Below, piece after piece: positions 9,541-18,887 of a DNA stretch of 64,000 nt. Source of the DNA: Sphingomonas sp. IW22 (lineage in GTDB: Bacteria; Pseudomonadota; Alphaproteobacteria; Sphingomonadales; Sphingomonadaceae); the NCBI RefSeq assembly GCF_041321155.1, contig NZ_JBGGWB010000003.1:1-64000 (forward strand), in the 5' to 3' direction. The notes under the pieces are model-generated. The model was not told where the DNA came from. It made no database searches and worked only from the letters and a program-made list of their open reading frames with translations. The translations under genes were made by a program, and so were the position numbers. Numbering within the stretch: the first letter of the stretch is position 1; every line of letters starts with the position of its first letter.

Positions 9541-10128
9541 GTGACGCGAAACCGGCGCGAGATTGTCGCCTGGGTGGGGAGCCATGTGGTTCCCCACGAG
9601 GCAGATCTGCGCGCCAGGCTCAGGCGAATGGCCGTGCCGGAAGACGAGATCGGGGATATCCTCCAGGACGCCTATGTGAAGATCGCCCGGCTCGACGATG
9701 TCTCGCACATCCGCAGTGGCCGCGCCTATTTCTTCTCGACCGCCAGATCCGTGCTGCTCGATCGCATCCGGCATAACCGCATCGTGCGGATCGACAGCCT
9801 GACCGAAGCGGACACGCTAGCGCTGGCCGACGACGATCCCGGCCCGGAACGCCGGGCCGGTGCACGCCAGGAACTGGAGCGGGTCCGGCGGCTGATCGCG
9901 GAATTGCCCGAGCGGTGCCGGGTGATTTTCGAGATGCGCCGGATCGAAGGTGTGCCGCAGCGTGAGATCGCCGAACGGCTCGGCGTTCCGGAACATACGG
10001 TGGAGGCACAGGCGATACGCGGCCTCAAGCTGATACTGAAAGCAATCGCGGGAGAGAGCGTCGAAGCGATGCCGTCACCGCGAGGGAACAGGAAAGAGAG
10101 TGAACGTGACGAGCAGCGCAATGAATGA
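9541..10128 (+). CDS. ECF sigma factor, FecI type
   Basis: The 195-residue protein has sigma-70 region 2 (DEIGDILQDAYVKIARL, then AYFFSTARSVLLDRIRHNR) and region 4 (ELPERCRVIFEMRRIEGV, then REIAERLGVPEHTVEAQAI). It should direct RNA polymerase to the TonB receptor operon when released by the FecR-like partner encoded next. The start is a GTG at 9541; no strong ribosome site precedes it. Its 3' end overlaps the fecR-like gene. The order sigma, anti-sigma, TonB receptor, isopeptidase matches lasso peptide uptake loci of sphingomonads. Confidence 0.88.
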   Translation: MTRNRREIVAWVGSHVVPHEADLRARLRRMAVPEDEIGDILQDAYVKIARLDDVSHIRSGRAYFFSTARSVLLDRIRHNRIVRIDSLTEADTLALADDDPGPERRAGARQELERVRRLIAELPERCRVIFEMRRIEGVPQREIAERLGVPEHTVEAQAIRGLKLILKAIAGESVEAMPSPRGNRKESERDEQRNE

Positions 10129-11062
10129 TGACGACGCCGCGCGCTGGGCGATCCGGCTCGGCGAAGGAGCGCTGACCTCTGCGGAGGAGCAGGCGCTTGA
10201 CGACTGGCTGCGTGCCGACGAGCGGCGGCAAGGCGCATTGCTGCGCGCCGAGGCAGCGCTTGCCTATCTGGATCGCGGTCGCGCGCTGGCGGAAACGCTT
10301 GTCGAAACATCGAATGACGATGAAGCGCCTAGCTGGGCGCGCCGTCGTTTCCTGATCGGTGGAAGCTCGCTTGCGGGACTGACGGCAGCCGGTGTCGCCG
10401 GATTGGTCCTGACACGGCCCGCGCAGATCGAGATCAGGACGGCATTGGGCGAGATCCGGCGTGTGCCGCTACCGGACGGCTCGGTGGCTTCGGTCAACAC
10501 CGCCAGCGACGTGGCGGTGGTCATGGCGGACAAGCGCCGCGGTGTGCGGTTGAACGACGGCGAAGCCTGGTTTCAGGTCGCGCATGACAAGAGCCGCCCC
10601 TTCGTCGTCGAAGCGGGCAAGGTCCGGGTGCAGGCGGTTGGCACGGCCTTTTCCGTTCGCCGACGTGATGATGGTGCCGACGTGCTTGTCACCGAAGGCG
10701 TGGTTGAAGCCTGGGTGGACGGCCATGAAGACCAACGCACCCGGATCGCCGCCGGGTCGAAAAGCTTCGTGGCCGACGATGCCAAGCCAATCAAGGTCAC
10801 ATCGGCCGGCAATATGATCGACCGGGCCTTATCCTGGCGCACCGGGGAACTGGCGCTCAATGGTGAGAGCCTCGATTATGCCGTTGCCGAACTGAACCGC
10901 TATAACGCACACAAGATCGTGATCGATACGCCGGCCTTGGGCCGAGAGTCGCTGGTCGGCTATTTCCGCGTCGATCAACCGGAGGGGTTCGGTCAAGCCA
11001 TCGAAGCGACGATGGCGGCGAAAATGACGATCGAGGGCGACAGCATTCACCTGTCTCGGTGA
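10100..11062 (+). CDS. FecR-like anti-sigma / signal transducer
   Basis: This 320-residue protein has a cytoplasmic N-terminus (DUF4880-like: DDAARWAIRLGEGALTSAEE, then LDDWL), one membrane helix after a twin-arginine-like RRRFLIGG near residues 85-105, and the periplasmic FecR domain (LPDGSVASVNTAS and VQAVGTAFSVRR). It should sense the substrate-loaded TonB receptor through the receptor's N-terminal domain and control the upstream sigma factor. A GTG at 10,100 and an ATG at 10,121 are both possible starts; both overlap the sigma gene, which suggests coupling. Confidence 0.88.
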   Translation: MNVTSSAMNDDDAARWAIRLGEGALTSAEEQALDDWLRADERRQGALLRAEAALAYLDRGRALAETLVETSNDDEAPSWARRRFLIGGSSLAGLTAAGVAGLVLTRPAQIEIRTALGEIRRVPLPDGSVASVNTASDVAVVMADKRRGVRLNDGEAWFQVAHDKSRPFVVEAGKVRVQAVGTAFSVRRRDDGADVLVTEGVVEAWVDGHEDQRTRIAAGSKSFVADDAKPIKVTSAGNMIDRALSWRTGELALNGESLDYAVAELNRYNAHKIVIDTPALGRESLVGYFRVDQPEGFGQAIEATMAAKMTIEGDSIHLSR

Positions 11063-11157
11063 TTGATGAACTTTTTTTGACTGCCACCATCGGAAAGAAA
11101 TCGCCCGACCGTCTTGTTTTCATCGGCCGCACTCAATGCGGGCGGGGGAGATAACAA

Positions 11158-13761
11158 ATGCGGGGACAATTCGGACTTTCAGTGCAGCAACAGTTGATGG
11201 CGAGCGGCGCAGCGCTCGTGATCATGGTGAGCGCCAGCCCGGCGATGGCGCAAACGCGGACGTTCGATGTACCCGCCCAGCCGGCATTGCGCGGCATTCC
11301 AACATTCGCAAAACAGGCCGGCATTCAGATTGTCGCCAGTGGGAGCGCCGTTCGCGGAAAGCGCACCAATGCGGTTCGTGGTAGCTATTCGGTCGAGGAG
11401 GCACTGCGCCGTCTGCTCGAAGGGACGGGCCTGAAGGCGTCCCCGCTGGGAACGAACGGCATCATCACCATTCAGGGCACTGGCCCGGGGGAAGCGGAGG
11501 ACGGCAGCGCCCCGGCGGGCAACGAGAGCGCTGACATCCTGGTGACCGGAACACGCATTCGCGGTGTCCAATCACCATCTCCGATGGTGGTGACGACGCG
11601 CGAACGCATTCAGGACCAGGGTATCGATGATCTGGGTAGCTTCGCGCGCAACCTAACGCAGAATTATAATGGCGGGCAGAACCCGACAGTCGCCGGTGGC
11701 GGCAACCAGGGGCGCCAGAACAATTTGACCTCATCATCCTCGCTGAATCTGCGTGGCCTCGGAGCGGATGCCACGCTGACCCTCATCAACGGCCATCGCA
11801 CCTCTTATGACGGGATCGGACAGGGCGTAGACATCTCGGCTATTCCCGTCGTGGCCATCGAACGGGTCGAGATCGTCACCGACGGCGCGTCCGCCCTCTA
11901 CGGTTCAGACGCGGTAGCCGGCGTCGCCAACGTCATCCTGCGGCGCGACTTTACTGGCCTTTATACCTCGGCCCGCATCGCCGGCTCGACCGACGGCGGC
12001 AACTTTCAGCAGCAATATGATCTTGTCGGCGGTACGCACTGGGGTTCGGGCGGCTTCATGGGCGTGCTGGATTATTCGGACATCACCGCCATCAACGCGC
12101 GCGACCGCGACTACACGCGCAATCTCGACGACAGCCAAACACTGGTTCCGGCGCGCGAGCAGGTGAGCGTAATCTTGGCGGGCCACCAGCAGTTGAGCAA
12201 TGGTGCTACTCTCGAACTGGATGGCCAATTCGCTGATCGCAGCGCGGAGACGCGCTTCCCGTACACGACGACCAGCAGCGCCTTCACGTTGGGCAACGTG
12301 CCGCACGTCGACACGACGAGCTATACCATCACGCCGACCCTGCGCTTTGCGCTTCCCGGCCGTTGGCAGGCATCGCTGAGCGGCACGCACGGCCGTAGCA
12401 ATGTCGACATCGACACGCGGGCATTCAGTGCCGGCGTGCTGACGACGAGAACCGGTCTCGCCTACGACAACAGCATCGATGCATTGGAAGCGACTGGCGA
12501 AGGTCCGCTGTTTAATCTTCCGGCAAGTGACGTCCGGCTTGCTGTCGGCGGCGGCTACCGTCGCGTTGGTTTGGACGTTTTGATCCAGCAGACCAGCGGC
12601 GGAACAACCACAACAACATCCGACACATCGAATAGCCGGCAAATCTATTTTGGCTATGGGGAGTTGTCGGTCCCGCTCGTCGGACAGGCGAACCGCCTCC
12701 CTCTGGTCGAGAGCCTCGATCTAAGCGGTGCGCTTCGCTACGAAAATTACCGGGGCGTCGGTGACGTTCTGGTTCCGAAGCTGGGCATCGTCTATCGACC
12801 AGTTCGCGATATTACGCTTCGCGGTACGTGGGGTCGGTCGTTCAAGGCGCAGACCCTTTTCCAGGAATTTCAGGCAACCGAGGCGATCTTCGCACCCGGG
12901 TACTATTTTCCGAACTTTCCGGCCGACCAATATGTCCTGCTTCTGTCGGGCGGCAACGCCGGGCTAAGGCCGGAACGCGCAACAAACTGGACCGCATCGA
13001 TCGAAGTGCGACCGGTGAACGGCCTTACCCTGCAGGCGAGCTATTTCAACATCCAGTTCAAGGACCGGGTCGTCACGCCGGCAACCAGTTCGACGAGCGC
13101 TTTTTCAAACCCGGCCAACGCCGACCTGCTGACCTACAATCCCACTCTCGCCCAGATCGCAGCCGCCGTGGCGGCTGCAACCAACGGCGTCACCAACCTG
13201 TCGTCCGTCGCCTATTCACCATCGCTCGTGGCCGCCATCGTAGACAATCGTCTGCGCAACGCGGCGCGGCAGGCCATTCAGGGTGTCGATCTTTCCGCCG
13301 ACTACAGGATGGACATCGGTCCGAGCGAAACACTGCAGCTTATCGCATCGGCAAGCTATCTCGAAAGCGATCAGCAACTGACGCCGCTCAATCCAGTGGT
13401 AGATCTGGCCGGCACGATTTTTAACTCGCCACATTGGCGCGCCCGCGGCGGAGGGATCTACAGGCGCGATAACGTTACCGTCTCAGCGTTTGTGAACCAT
13501 GTCGGTGGTACAAGCGACACGCGCTACACACCCGCCGAGCCGGTGCGCTCATTTACGACGGTCGATCTTGTCGCGCGGCTGCGGTCGACGGAAAGCGCCG
13601 GCCTTGCGCAAGGCATCGAGGCGACAGTGGCTGTCTCGAATCTGTTCAACCAGGCGCCAAGCCCGATCAGGAATAGCAGCCTCATCGATCCGCCCTACGA
13701 TTCGACCAATCAGTCGGCTGCCGGGCGCGTGATCAGCCTCACGATCGCCAAAAAATGGTAA
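11158..13761 (+). CDS. TonB-dependent receptor with N-terminal signalling domain
   Basis: The 867-residue protein has a signal peptide (cleavage likely after SPAMAQ), an STN signalling domain at about residues 35-110, a plug domain (LNLRGLGADATLTLINGHR, then ALYGSDAVAGVANVIL), and a long beta-barrel ending in the aromatic residue of TIAKKW. The STN domain is the part that talks to FecR-type regulators, so this is a transducing outer-membrane importer. Its stop overlaps the start of the next gene by seven bases. By synteny the cargo is probably a lasso peptide or another bulky compact molecule; iron chelates are the alternative. Confidence 0.88.
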   Translation: MRGQFGLSVQQQLMASGAALVIMVSASPAMAQTRTFDVPAQPALRGIPTFAKQAGIQIVASGSAVRGKRTNAVRGSYSVEEALRRLLEGTGLKASPLGTNGIITIQGTGPGEAEDGSAPAGNESADILVTGTRIRGVQSPSPMVVTTRERIQDQGIDDLGSFARNLTQNYNGGQNPTVAGGGNQGRQNNLTSSSSLNLRGLGADATLTLINGHRTSYDGIGQGVDISAIPVVAIERVEIVTDGASALYGSDAVAGVANVILRRDFTGLYTSARIAGSTDGGNFQQQYDLVGGTHWGSGGFMGVLDYSDITAINARDRDYTRNLDDSQTLVPAREQVSVILAGHQQLSNGATLELDGQFADRSAETRFPYTTTSSAFTLGNVPHVDTTSYTITPTLRFALPGRWQASLSGTHGRSNVDIDTRAFSAGVLTTRTGLAYDNSIDALEATGEGPLFNLPASDVRLAVGGGYRRVGLDVLIQQTSGGTTTTTSDTSNSRQIYFGYGELSVPLVGQANRLPLVESLDLSGALRYENYRGVGDVLVPKLGIVYRPVRDITLRGTWGRSFKAQTLFQEFQATEAIFAPGYYFPNFPADQYVLLLSGGNAGLRPERATNWTASIEVRPVNGLTLQASYFNIQFKDRVVTPATSSTSAFSNPANADLLTYNPTLAQIAAAVAAATNGVTNLSSVAYSPSLVAAIVDNRLRNAARQAIQGVDLSADYRMDIGPSETLQLIASASYLESDQQLTPLNPVVDLAGTIFNSPHWRARGGGIYRRDNVTVSAFVNHVGGTSDTRYTPAEPVRSFTTVDLVARLRSTESAGLAQGIEATVAVSNLFNQAPSPIRNSSLIDPPYDSTNQSAAGRVISLTIAKKW

Positions 13762-15899
13762 GGCTCTTGCTGGCGACACTGTGCGTCACGGCGTTTGTGT
13801 ATCCTGCACCAGAAGCGCATGCTCAAACCCAGCCCTTGCCATGCCAGGATATTCTGCCGCGCGCGACGCTCGCTCATCCTTCGGTTCGGCCCGTCGCTCC
13901 TGAGGATCTCGTGCGCCTCCGGGATATCGGCGTGCCGGATATTTACTTTCCCGGATCTGGCGTTGTCGCGCTTTCTCCAGATCGGTCCAAGGCGGCATTC
14001 CAGTTGCGTCAGGCGATTGCGGAAACCAACAATTACTGTCTGGCGATGGTCGTTCTCGATCTTTCCCGTCCGGGTCCACCACGGATCATCGATTCGGGCG
14101 GGGAACTGATCCGCTACAGCTTCGACTTTCGCGGCAAGGCTGCGTTTCCGACGGGCGTGGCCTTGCCGATTGCTCCGCGTTGGTCGCCCGATGGTCGATG
14201 GGTCGCATTCCTGAAGCGCGTCGGCGGACGGACGCAGGTCTGGCGCGCGGATACGTCGGGAGGCGGCAGTGCACCGCTTTCTAGGATCGATACCGATGTG
14301 GAAGATTTCCGGATCACGCCGGGCGGCCATTCGCTGTTGCTCGTGACGCGGCCGGGCCTGCAGGAAGCGCGCGCACGGATCGAGCGGGAAGCACTGTCAG
14401 GTTTCCACTATGATGATCGATATTCACCAATTGCGGGCAACCGGCCTTTCCCGCCGACGCCCGTCAGCCAAGAGTATTTTGTCCAGGATTTGGCAACCGG
14501 CGATCTACGCGAAGCGGGGCCGGCAGAGATCGCGCTCATCAATCCCACACCTTCCGGTGCCCCTTCGGCAACCGCGATGGACCGGTCACCGTCTGGACGA
14601 GCGACCTGGATCGAGCCCGACAAGACGTCGGCATGGACGCTTGGACTAAAGGCCGAGATTGCATCCGGGCAGGTCATTGCGTGTGCTGCGCCGGCGTGTC
14701 GAGGCGAACTCAGCAATCCCTCCTGGTCGCCCAACAGCACCGTCGTTCGCTATTTCCGACGCGAAGGCTGGGGCCGTGGCGGAACGGGTATCTACGAATG
14801 GTCGCCACAAAGTGGTCACGTGCGCCGTCTCTACGAGACCGAAGAGGTTTTGGCCGAGTGCCAGCCGCGCGGCGCAACCTTCCTGTGCCTGCACGAGGCC
14901 GCGGCGCAGCCTCGAAGACTGGTGGACTTCGATCCGAAGGCGCGGACGATACGCGGTGTCTTTGATCCCAATCCGGAATTTAGGATCCTGCAGACGGGCC
15001 GTGTCGAGCGGCTGCGCGTGCGCAACAGCTTCGGCATCGAATCCTATTCCGACCTTGTCCTTCCCATCGGCTATAGGCCGGGTCGGCACTATCCACTTAT
15101 CGTCGTCCAGTATGAAAGCCGTGGCTTCCTGCGTGGAGGAACCGGAGACGAATATCCCGTTCACGCATTTGCAAGCCGCGGTTTTGCCGTCCTGAGCGTG
15201 AATCGGCCGCGATCAGTGGGCAGGCAGAGCGGTGCCACGGATCCGATCGAGCTCGACCGTCTAAACCTAGCGAACGACTTCGCCGATCGACGCAGTGTCC
15301 ACGAGGGCACCATGCTGGCTTTGCAGCAGGTCATCGCTCGCGGCATAGCCGATCCTGCACGCTTGGGGATCACGGGGCTCAGCGATGGCGCATCCAGCCT
15401 CCAATACGCGCTGCTCAACAGCAATGTCTTTGCCGCGGCTGCCAGCGGCAGCGGCAGCTTTGAACCGAACTATAATGGCTTTGTCGGGCCAGCCGCAACT
15501 CGCGAGTTTCGGGCCATGGGTTATCCCGCGATCCTTGACCCGGCACCGGAATTCTGGAGCCGTATCTCCCTGACGCGCGGCGCGCAACGCATGCGAACAC
15601 CCCTGCTATGGCAAGTCGATGACGAATATGTCACGGCAGTGACGCCCTTCACCGCGCTGCGCGAAGCAGGGACGCCGGTCGACCTCTATATTTTTCCGGG
15701 CGAGCACCATATCAAGTGGCAACCGGCACATCGGTTGGCCATTTATCGGCGCAGCATCCAATGGTTCGACTATTGGCTGAACGGGATCGAGCAAAGCGAT
15801 CCCGTCGATCCGGGCCAATATGGAAGATGGCGGGAGATGCACGCTGCCATTGGCTCAAGGCGAGTTGCCGATCCTCATGTAGTGCCAGCAGGGAGATAA
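13755..15899 (+). CDS. Atxe2-type lasso peptide isopeptidase (S9 family)
   Basis: The 714-residue protein has a signal peptide (MVRLLLATLCVTAFVYPAP...), an N-terminal propeller-like half, and a C-terminal alpha/beta-hydrolase half of the prolyl oligopeptidase clan. The nucleophile Ser543 sits in GLSDGA, the acid is Asp622 or Asp623 in WQVDDEYV, and the His is His651 or His652 in GEHHIKW. DLVRLRDIGVPD and NNYCLAMVVLDL near the N-terminus fit the Atxe2 group, which opens the isopeptide ring of lasso peptides in the periplasm. Coupling to a FecIR-controlled TonB receptor supports that role. A generic S9 dipeptidase is the alternative. No lasso precursor or synthetase gene is visible. Confidence 0.78.
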   Translation: MVRLLLATLCVTAFVYPAPEAHAQTQPLPCQDILPRATLAHPSVRPVAPEDLVRLRDIGVPDIYFPGSGVVALSPDRSKAAFQLRQAIAETNNYCLAMVVLDLSRPGPPRIIDSGGELIRYSFDFRGKAAFPTGVALPIAPRWSPDGRWVAFLKRVGGRTQVWRADTSGGGSAPLSRIDTDVEDFRITPGGHSLLLVTRPGLQEARARIEREALSGFHYDDRYSPIAGNRPFPPTPVSQEYFVQDLATGDLREAGPAEIALINPTPSGAPSATAMDRSPSGRATWIEPDKTSAWTLGLKAEIASGQVIACAAPACRGELSNPSWSPNSTVVRYFRREGWGRGGTGIYEWSPQSGHVRRLYETEEVLAECQPRGATFLCLHEAAAQPRRLVDFDPKARTIRGVFDPNPEFRILQTGRVERLRVRNSFGIESYSDLVLPIGYRPGRHYPLIVVQYESRGFLRGGTGDEYPVHAFASRGFAVLSVNRPRSVGRQSGATDPIELDRLNLANDFADRRSVHEGTMLALQQVIARGIADPARLGITGLSDGASSLQYALLNSNVFAAAASGSGSFEPNYNGFVGPAATREFRAMGYPAILDPAPEFWSRISLTRGAQRMRTPLLWQVDDEYVTAVTPFTALREAGTPVDLYIFPGEHHIKWQPAHRLAIYRRSIQWFDYWLNGIEQSDPVDPGQYGRWREMHAAIGSRRVADPHVVPAGR

Positions 15900-16482
15900 A
15901 CATCGCAAAATACTTGCCCAGTTTTTCCGGTCGACAGATCGTGGCAGAATCTCTGCTGAAAGCTCTGATTATCCGGCGAAGGGATGGCAACGACCACCGC
16001 ACCATCGACCCAACGGACCGCGGAAACCGGATCGGCATGAATCGGCTCTGACGTTTCCAACGCGGCCATCGCGTTCGATGACGTACAGTATAGCGATGTG
16101 GTTGCCGGAATAGAAATCCCGTCAGGTCGTAGCGAACACGAACGCCGCAATGCTCTGCTGAGGCCGCACCGTTTCCAAAATTGCCCGCCCTTTTCCAAGT
16201 GATGTGTTGGTGCTATTATTGGTTTTGGTAAATTTCCACTCCTGATTTACGGGGGGGAGGGATGAGCCGCTTGGCTGTCCGATGAGAGTGTTCTTCTGGC
16301 ACCAATACTGGCTCTGGATACGTCCAGCAGCGTCCAGTGAGCGGCTGGTTTCACAGCATTTTTCGACCGAAAATCGCCAGACACCGTCCGGCGACATCCG
16401 GCTAAGAGCACCAGCAGCAGCCACAAAATGCGGCTCTTTTTTGGGGCTCTCGGATCGACCCGGCTTTGCTGGGAAAACGACC
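15900..16482. other. Gap without a convincing gene
   Basis: About 580 bases separate the isopeptidase from the integrase fragment. A 107-codon minus-strand frame (15,875-16,198) overlaps the isopeptidase end and has no recognisable domain. The last 280 bases probably hold the upstream or attachment-side region of the integrase gene. I found no tRNA remnant and no lasso-precursor-like small ORF. Confidence 0.4.
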
Positions 16483-16716
16483 ATGCTGACCTACATCCAG
16501 ATCAATGCCGCCAAGCCGAGAGAGAAGGCCTGGAGCCTTTCCGATTCTCAAGGCCTCTATCTCATCATCCAACCGAGCGGATCGAAGCTCTGGCGCTTCC
16601 GATACCGTTTTCTCGACAGGCAGAAGTCGCTCCACCTCGGCGGCTGGCCGCAGATCAGCCTCGCCGATGCCCGTCTGCGGCGCGACGACGCGAAAAGGCT
16701 AGTTGCCAATGGGATT
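16483..16716 (+). pseudogene. P4-type integrase, N-terminal fragment
   Basis: The reading frame from ATG 16,483 encodes the arm-type DNA-binding domain (DUF4102) of tyrosine integrases: INAAKPREKAWSLSDSQGLY, then LWRFRYRFLDRQKSLHLGG and ISLADARLRRDDAKRLVANG. It then breaks and trbE sequence begins in another frame. The catalytic domain is absent, so it is inactive. It probably marks the end of a former genomic island that recombined with a conjugation locus. Confidence 0.75.
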
Positions 16717-17307
16717 GCGAGAAGAGCGGACCCTGACCGGCCTCGCGCTCTTGCTCCAGTCCAATCCCCTGCGCACCGCGCTCGGTGCCTACACGCTGGA
16801 CGGTCCCTACGGCCGGTTGCTGGACGCCGCCGAACAGCATCTCGCGTTCGCCGACGTGCAATGCTTCGAGACCGAGGCTTTGATGGGCCAGGTCGGGGTG
16901 GTCGCGCCCGTGCTGACCTATCTGTTCCACCGATTGGAGGAGCGGTTCGACGGGCGACCGACCTTGCTGGTGCTCGACGAAGCCTGGATCTTCCTCGATC
17001 ACCCGCTCTTCGCCGCGCGCATCCGCGAATGGCTGAAGGTGCTGCGCAAGAAGAATGTTGCGGTCCTGTTCGCGACGCAAAGCCTTGCCGACATCGCATC
17101 GAGCAGCATCGCTCCAGCTATCATCGAAAGCTGCCCACAGCGCATCTTGCTGCCGAACGACCGTGCGATCGAGCCGCAAAGCCGCGAAGCCTATGTGCGG
17201 TTCGGTCTCAATGATCGCCAGATCGAGCTGGTCAGTCGCGCGACGCCCAAGCGGCAATATTACCTGCAATCCGCGCGCGGCAACCGGCTGTTCGAACTCG
17301 GGCTAGC
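16717..17307 (+). pseudogene. trbE: trbE C-terminal part, first fragment
   Basis: This piece encodes the C-terminal half of the VirB4-type ATPase TrbE of conjugation systems: ERTLTGLALLLQS, the Walker B-like TLLVLDEAWIFLDHP, NVAVLFATQSLADI and RQYYLQSARGNRLFELGL. Its 5' part, including Walker A, is missing at the junction with the integrase fragment. At about 17,307 it is cut by an IS110 element and resumes near 18,485. The frame stays open without frameshifts, so the breaks look recent. Confidence 0.85.
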
Positions 17308-17315
17308 AACTGTGT

Positions 17316-18278
17316 TTAAGTGGCGTGACCTGGCCGCCACGGCGAAGCCGTTTTGAGGACGGCATTGGCGATTGTGACGAGCCTTCGTGCGATTGCGATG
17401 ATGATGAGTTTGTGGGGTTTCCCACGCTCTTTGAGGGGTTTGGCTACCGGTTTCAGCATCTGATTGTGACATGCAGCGGCGAGCGCGGCCTGGAACAGCA
17501 CATGACGCAGCGCTCGCCGTCCTCCAACGATTGTTCTCCTGCCGCGCATTGCCCCACTGTCATGCGGCACCGGAGCAAGGCCGGTCATGGACGCGGCTTC
17601 GCCTGCTGTCATCCTCCCGAGTTCAGGCATTTCAGCGATCAGCATCGCGGCCGAGACGGGCCCGATTCCCGGAATGGAGCGCAGAAGTTGCGCCTTCGTC
17701 GCGAGGCTCTCATCTTGCGCGATAGCGCTTTCGATCCGACGTTCGATCTCGTCGATCTGTTCGTCAAGCATGGCCTTGAGGGCGACGTCCATATCTTCGA
17801 CATCACCCGCCACACCCTGCTTGTTGCGCGCCGAGATATGTGCGGAGAGCCGCTTGCGTATGTCAACGATCTGGGCGCGTCTTGTCGTCAAAGTTCTGAG
17901 AGTGCGAAGATTTTCATTTGGTAATGTTCGTCCCGCGTCTGGCCGGAACAGCATGAACCCGGCGATGAGTTCCGCGTCGATCCGATCTGTCTTCGCACGG
18001 GTACCCCGGGAAAGGGCGAAGGCCTTAATCTGCGCCGGGGGCAGTTGCACAGCTTCGACCCCTGCTGCTGCAAGGGTGATCCAGAGCGCCCATTCCTGAC
18101 CGCCCGTCGCCTCGAACCCAACCTTGACCAGGCCCGGCATCGGCTCGATCAGCTCGCACAGCTGTTTGTGGCCATGTGAGGTGTTCGGCAGGCGGAAACG
18201 CCGTGCCGAAGGATGGCAAAATCCGTCGAGCCAGTCGCGGGATACATCTATACCCACGGCGGTTGTCGCTGCTATCAT
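17316..18278 (-). CDS. IS110-family DEDD transposase
   Basis: This 320-residue protein has the DEDD domain (VGIDVSRDWLDGF, then GFEATGGQEW, then TRAKTDRIDAELIAGFM) and the C-terminal IS110 domain (LRSIPGIGPVSAAMLIAEM and GGRRALRHVLFQAALAA). It looks full length. The element interrupts trbE: gene sequence ends near 17,307 and resumes near 18,485, giving an element of about 1.18 kb. GTGTTT occurs at 17,312 and 18,475, near both edges, and might be the recombined core. Confidence 0.9.
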   Translation of the reverse strand: MIAATTAVGIDVSRDWLDGFCHPSARRFRLPNTSHGHKQLCELIEPMPGLVKVGFEATGGQEWALWITLAAAGVEAVQLPPAQIKAFALSRGTRAKTDRIDAELIAGFMLFRPDAGRTLPNENLRTLRTLTTRRAQIVDIRKRLSAHISARNKQGVAGDVEDMDVALKAMLDEQIDEIERRIESAIAQDESLATKAQLLRSIPGIGPVSAAMLIAEMPELGRMTAGEAASMTGLAPVPHDSGAMRGRRTIVGGRRALRHVLFQAALAAACHNQMLKPVAKPLKERGKPHKLIIIAIARRLVTIANAVLKTASPWRPGHAT

Positions 18279-18484
18279 ATCACACTCTCTTCCTTATGCT
18301 TCGCGGTCCCGCAAACGGGCCGCCGTCAACTGTTCGAGACGGTGAAGAGAGGCGGGATCAGCCTGCTAGCGAACGTGGTCAGGCCACAAGGTGTTTAGCG
18401 CTGTATCCCACCCCGTCACCGATCCCGGCCAGGGTCGGTGACGGGGCATCTATAGCAAAGGCGAGACACATAAGGTGTTTGGTC
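18279..18484 (-). ncRNA. IS110 left-end region with strong hairpin (bridge-RNA candidate)
   Basis: About 200 bases upstream of the IS110 transposase hold no gene but contain a long hairpin at 18,411-18,446. The arm CCCCGTCACCGATC pairs with GGTCGGTGACGGGG around an 8-base loop, with 13 of 14 positions Watson-Crick and one G-T. IS110-group elements encode their guide (bridge) RNA in the left end upstream of the transposase, which is this position. GTGTTT occurs at 18,391 and 18,475. Known: placement of bridge RNAs in the group. Inferred: that this hairpin belongs to one. Confidence 0.45.
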
Positions 18485-18659
18485 CCAGCGTGTGATGGGT
18501 GGTGCCTCCGACCCTGCGACCCAATCCCGCATCGATGCGCTCGTCGCCGAGCACGGCGAGGCCGATTTCGCCGATCGCTTCCTCCGCGATGCCGATCTAG
18601 GCTGGGCCGCAGATATCCTTCCCGATTTTCCCTCCCCCCCAAAGCACAGGAGTAAGTTT
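18485..18659 (+). pseudogene. trbE: trbE C-terminal part, last fragment
   Basis: After the IS110 element the TrbE C-terminus continues with GASDPATQSRIDALVAEHG and ADFADRFLRDADLGWAADIL. The frame then passes through a run of eight C and reads straight into trbJ without a stop. Shifting one base in the C run would give a TAA just before trbJ, so a one-base change may have fused the frames. The ribosome site AGGAG of trbJ is still present. Confidence 0.75.
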
Positions 18660-18887
18660 ATGCGTTCCCACATCCGCAAATATCTGACCGCGAGCGCGCT
18701 CGGCCTTGGTGCCGCCGCCTCGCTCGTCATGGGTGTCGTCACGACGACCACGCCGGCCCACACGCAGCTCCTCGTGTTCGATCCGAGCAATTACAGCCAG
18801 AACCTGCTCACCGCCGCTCGGACGCTGACCCAGATCAACAACCAGATCCAGTCGCTCCAGAATCAGGCGAAGACCCATAGGTCGTGA
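18660..18887 (+). pseudogene. trbJ: trbJ N-terminal fragment
   Basis: ATG at 18,660, preceded by AGGAG, opens a frame with a signal peptide (about residues 1-38) and then LLVFDPSNYSQNLLTAARTL and TQINNQIQSLQNQAK, typical of the periplasmic conjugation protein TrbJ (VirB5-like). Only about 70 residues remain. At about 18,875 the sequence switches to the reverse strand of a traG fragment, so the two genes are joined tail to tail by a rearrangement. Confidence 0.75.

Noticed and set aside
15900..16482. Possible lasso precursor gene after the isopeptidase
   Set aside because: I looked for a short frame with the leader pattern Y..P.L...G and a Thr before a Gly-start core; none was found here or at 8,169-9,540 or 19,216-19,400.
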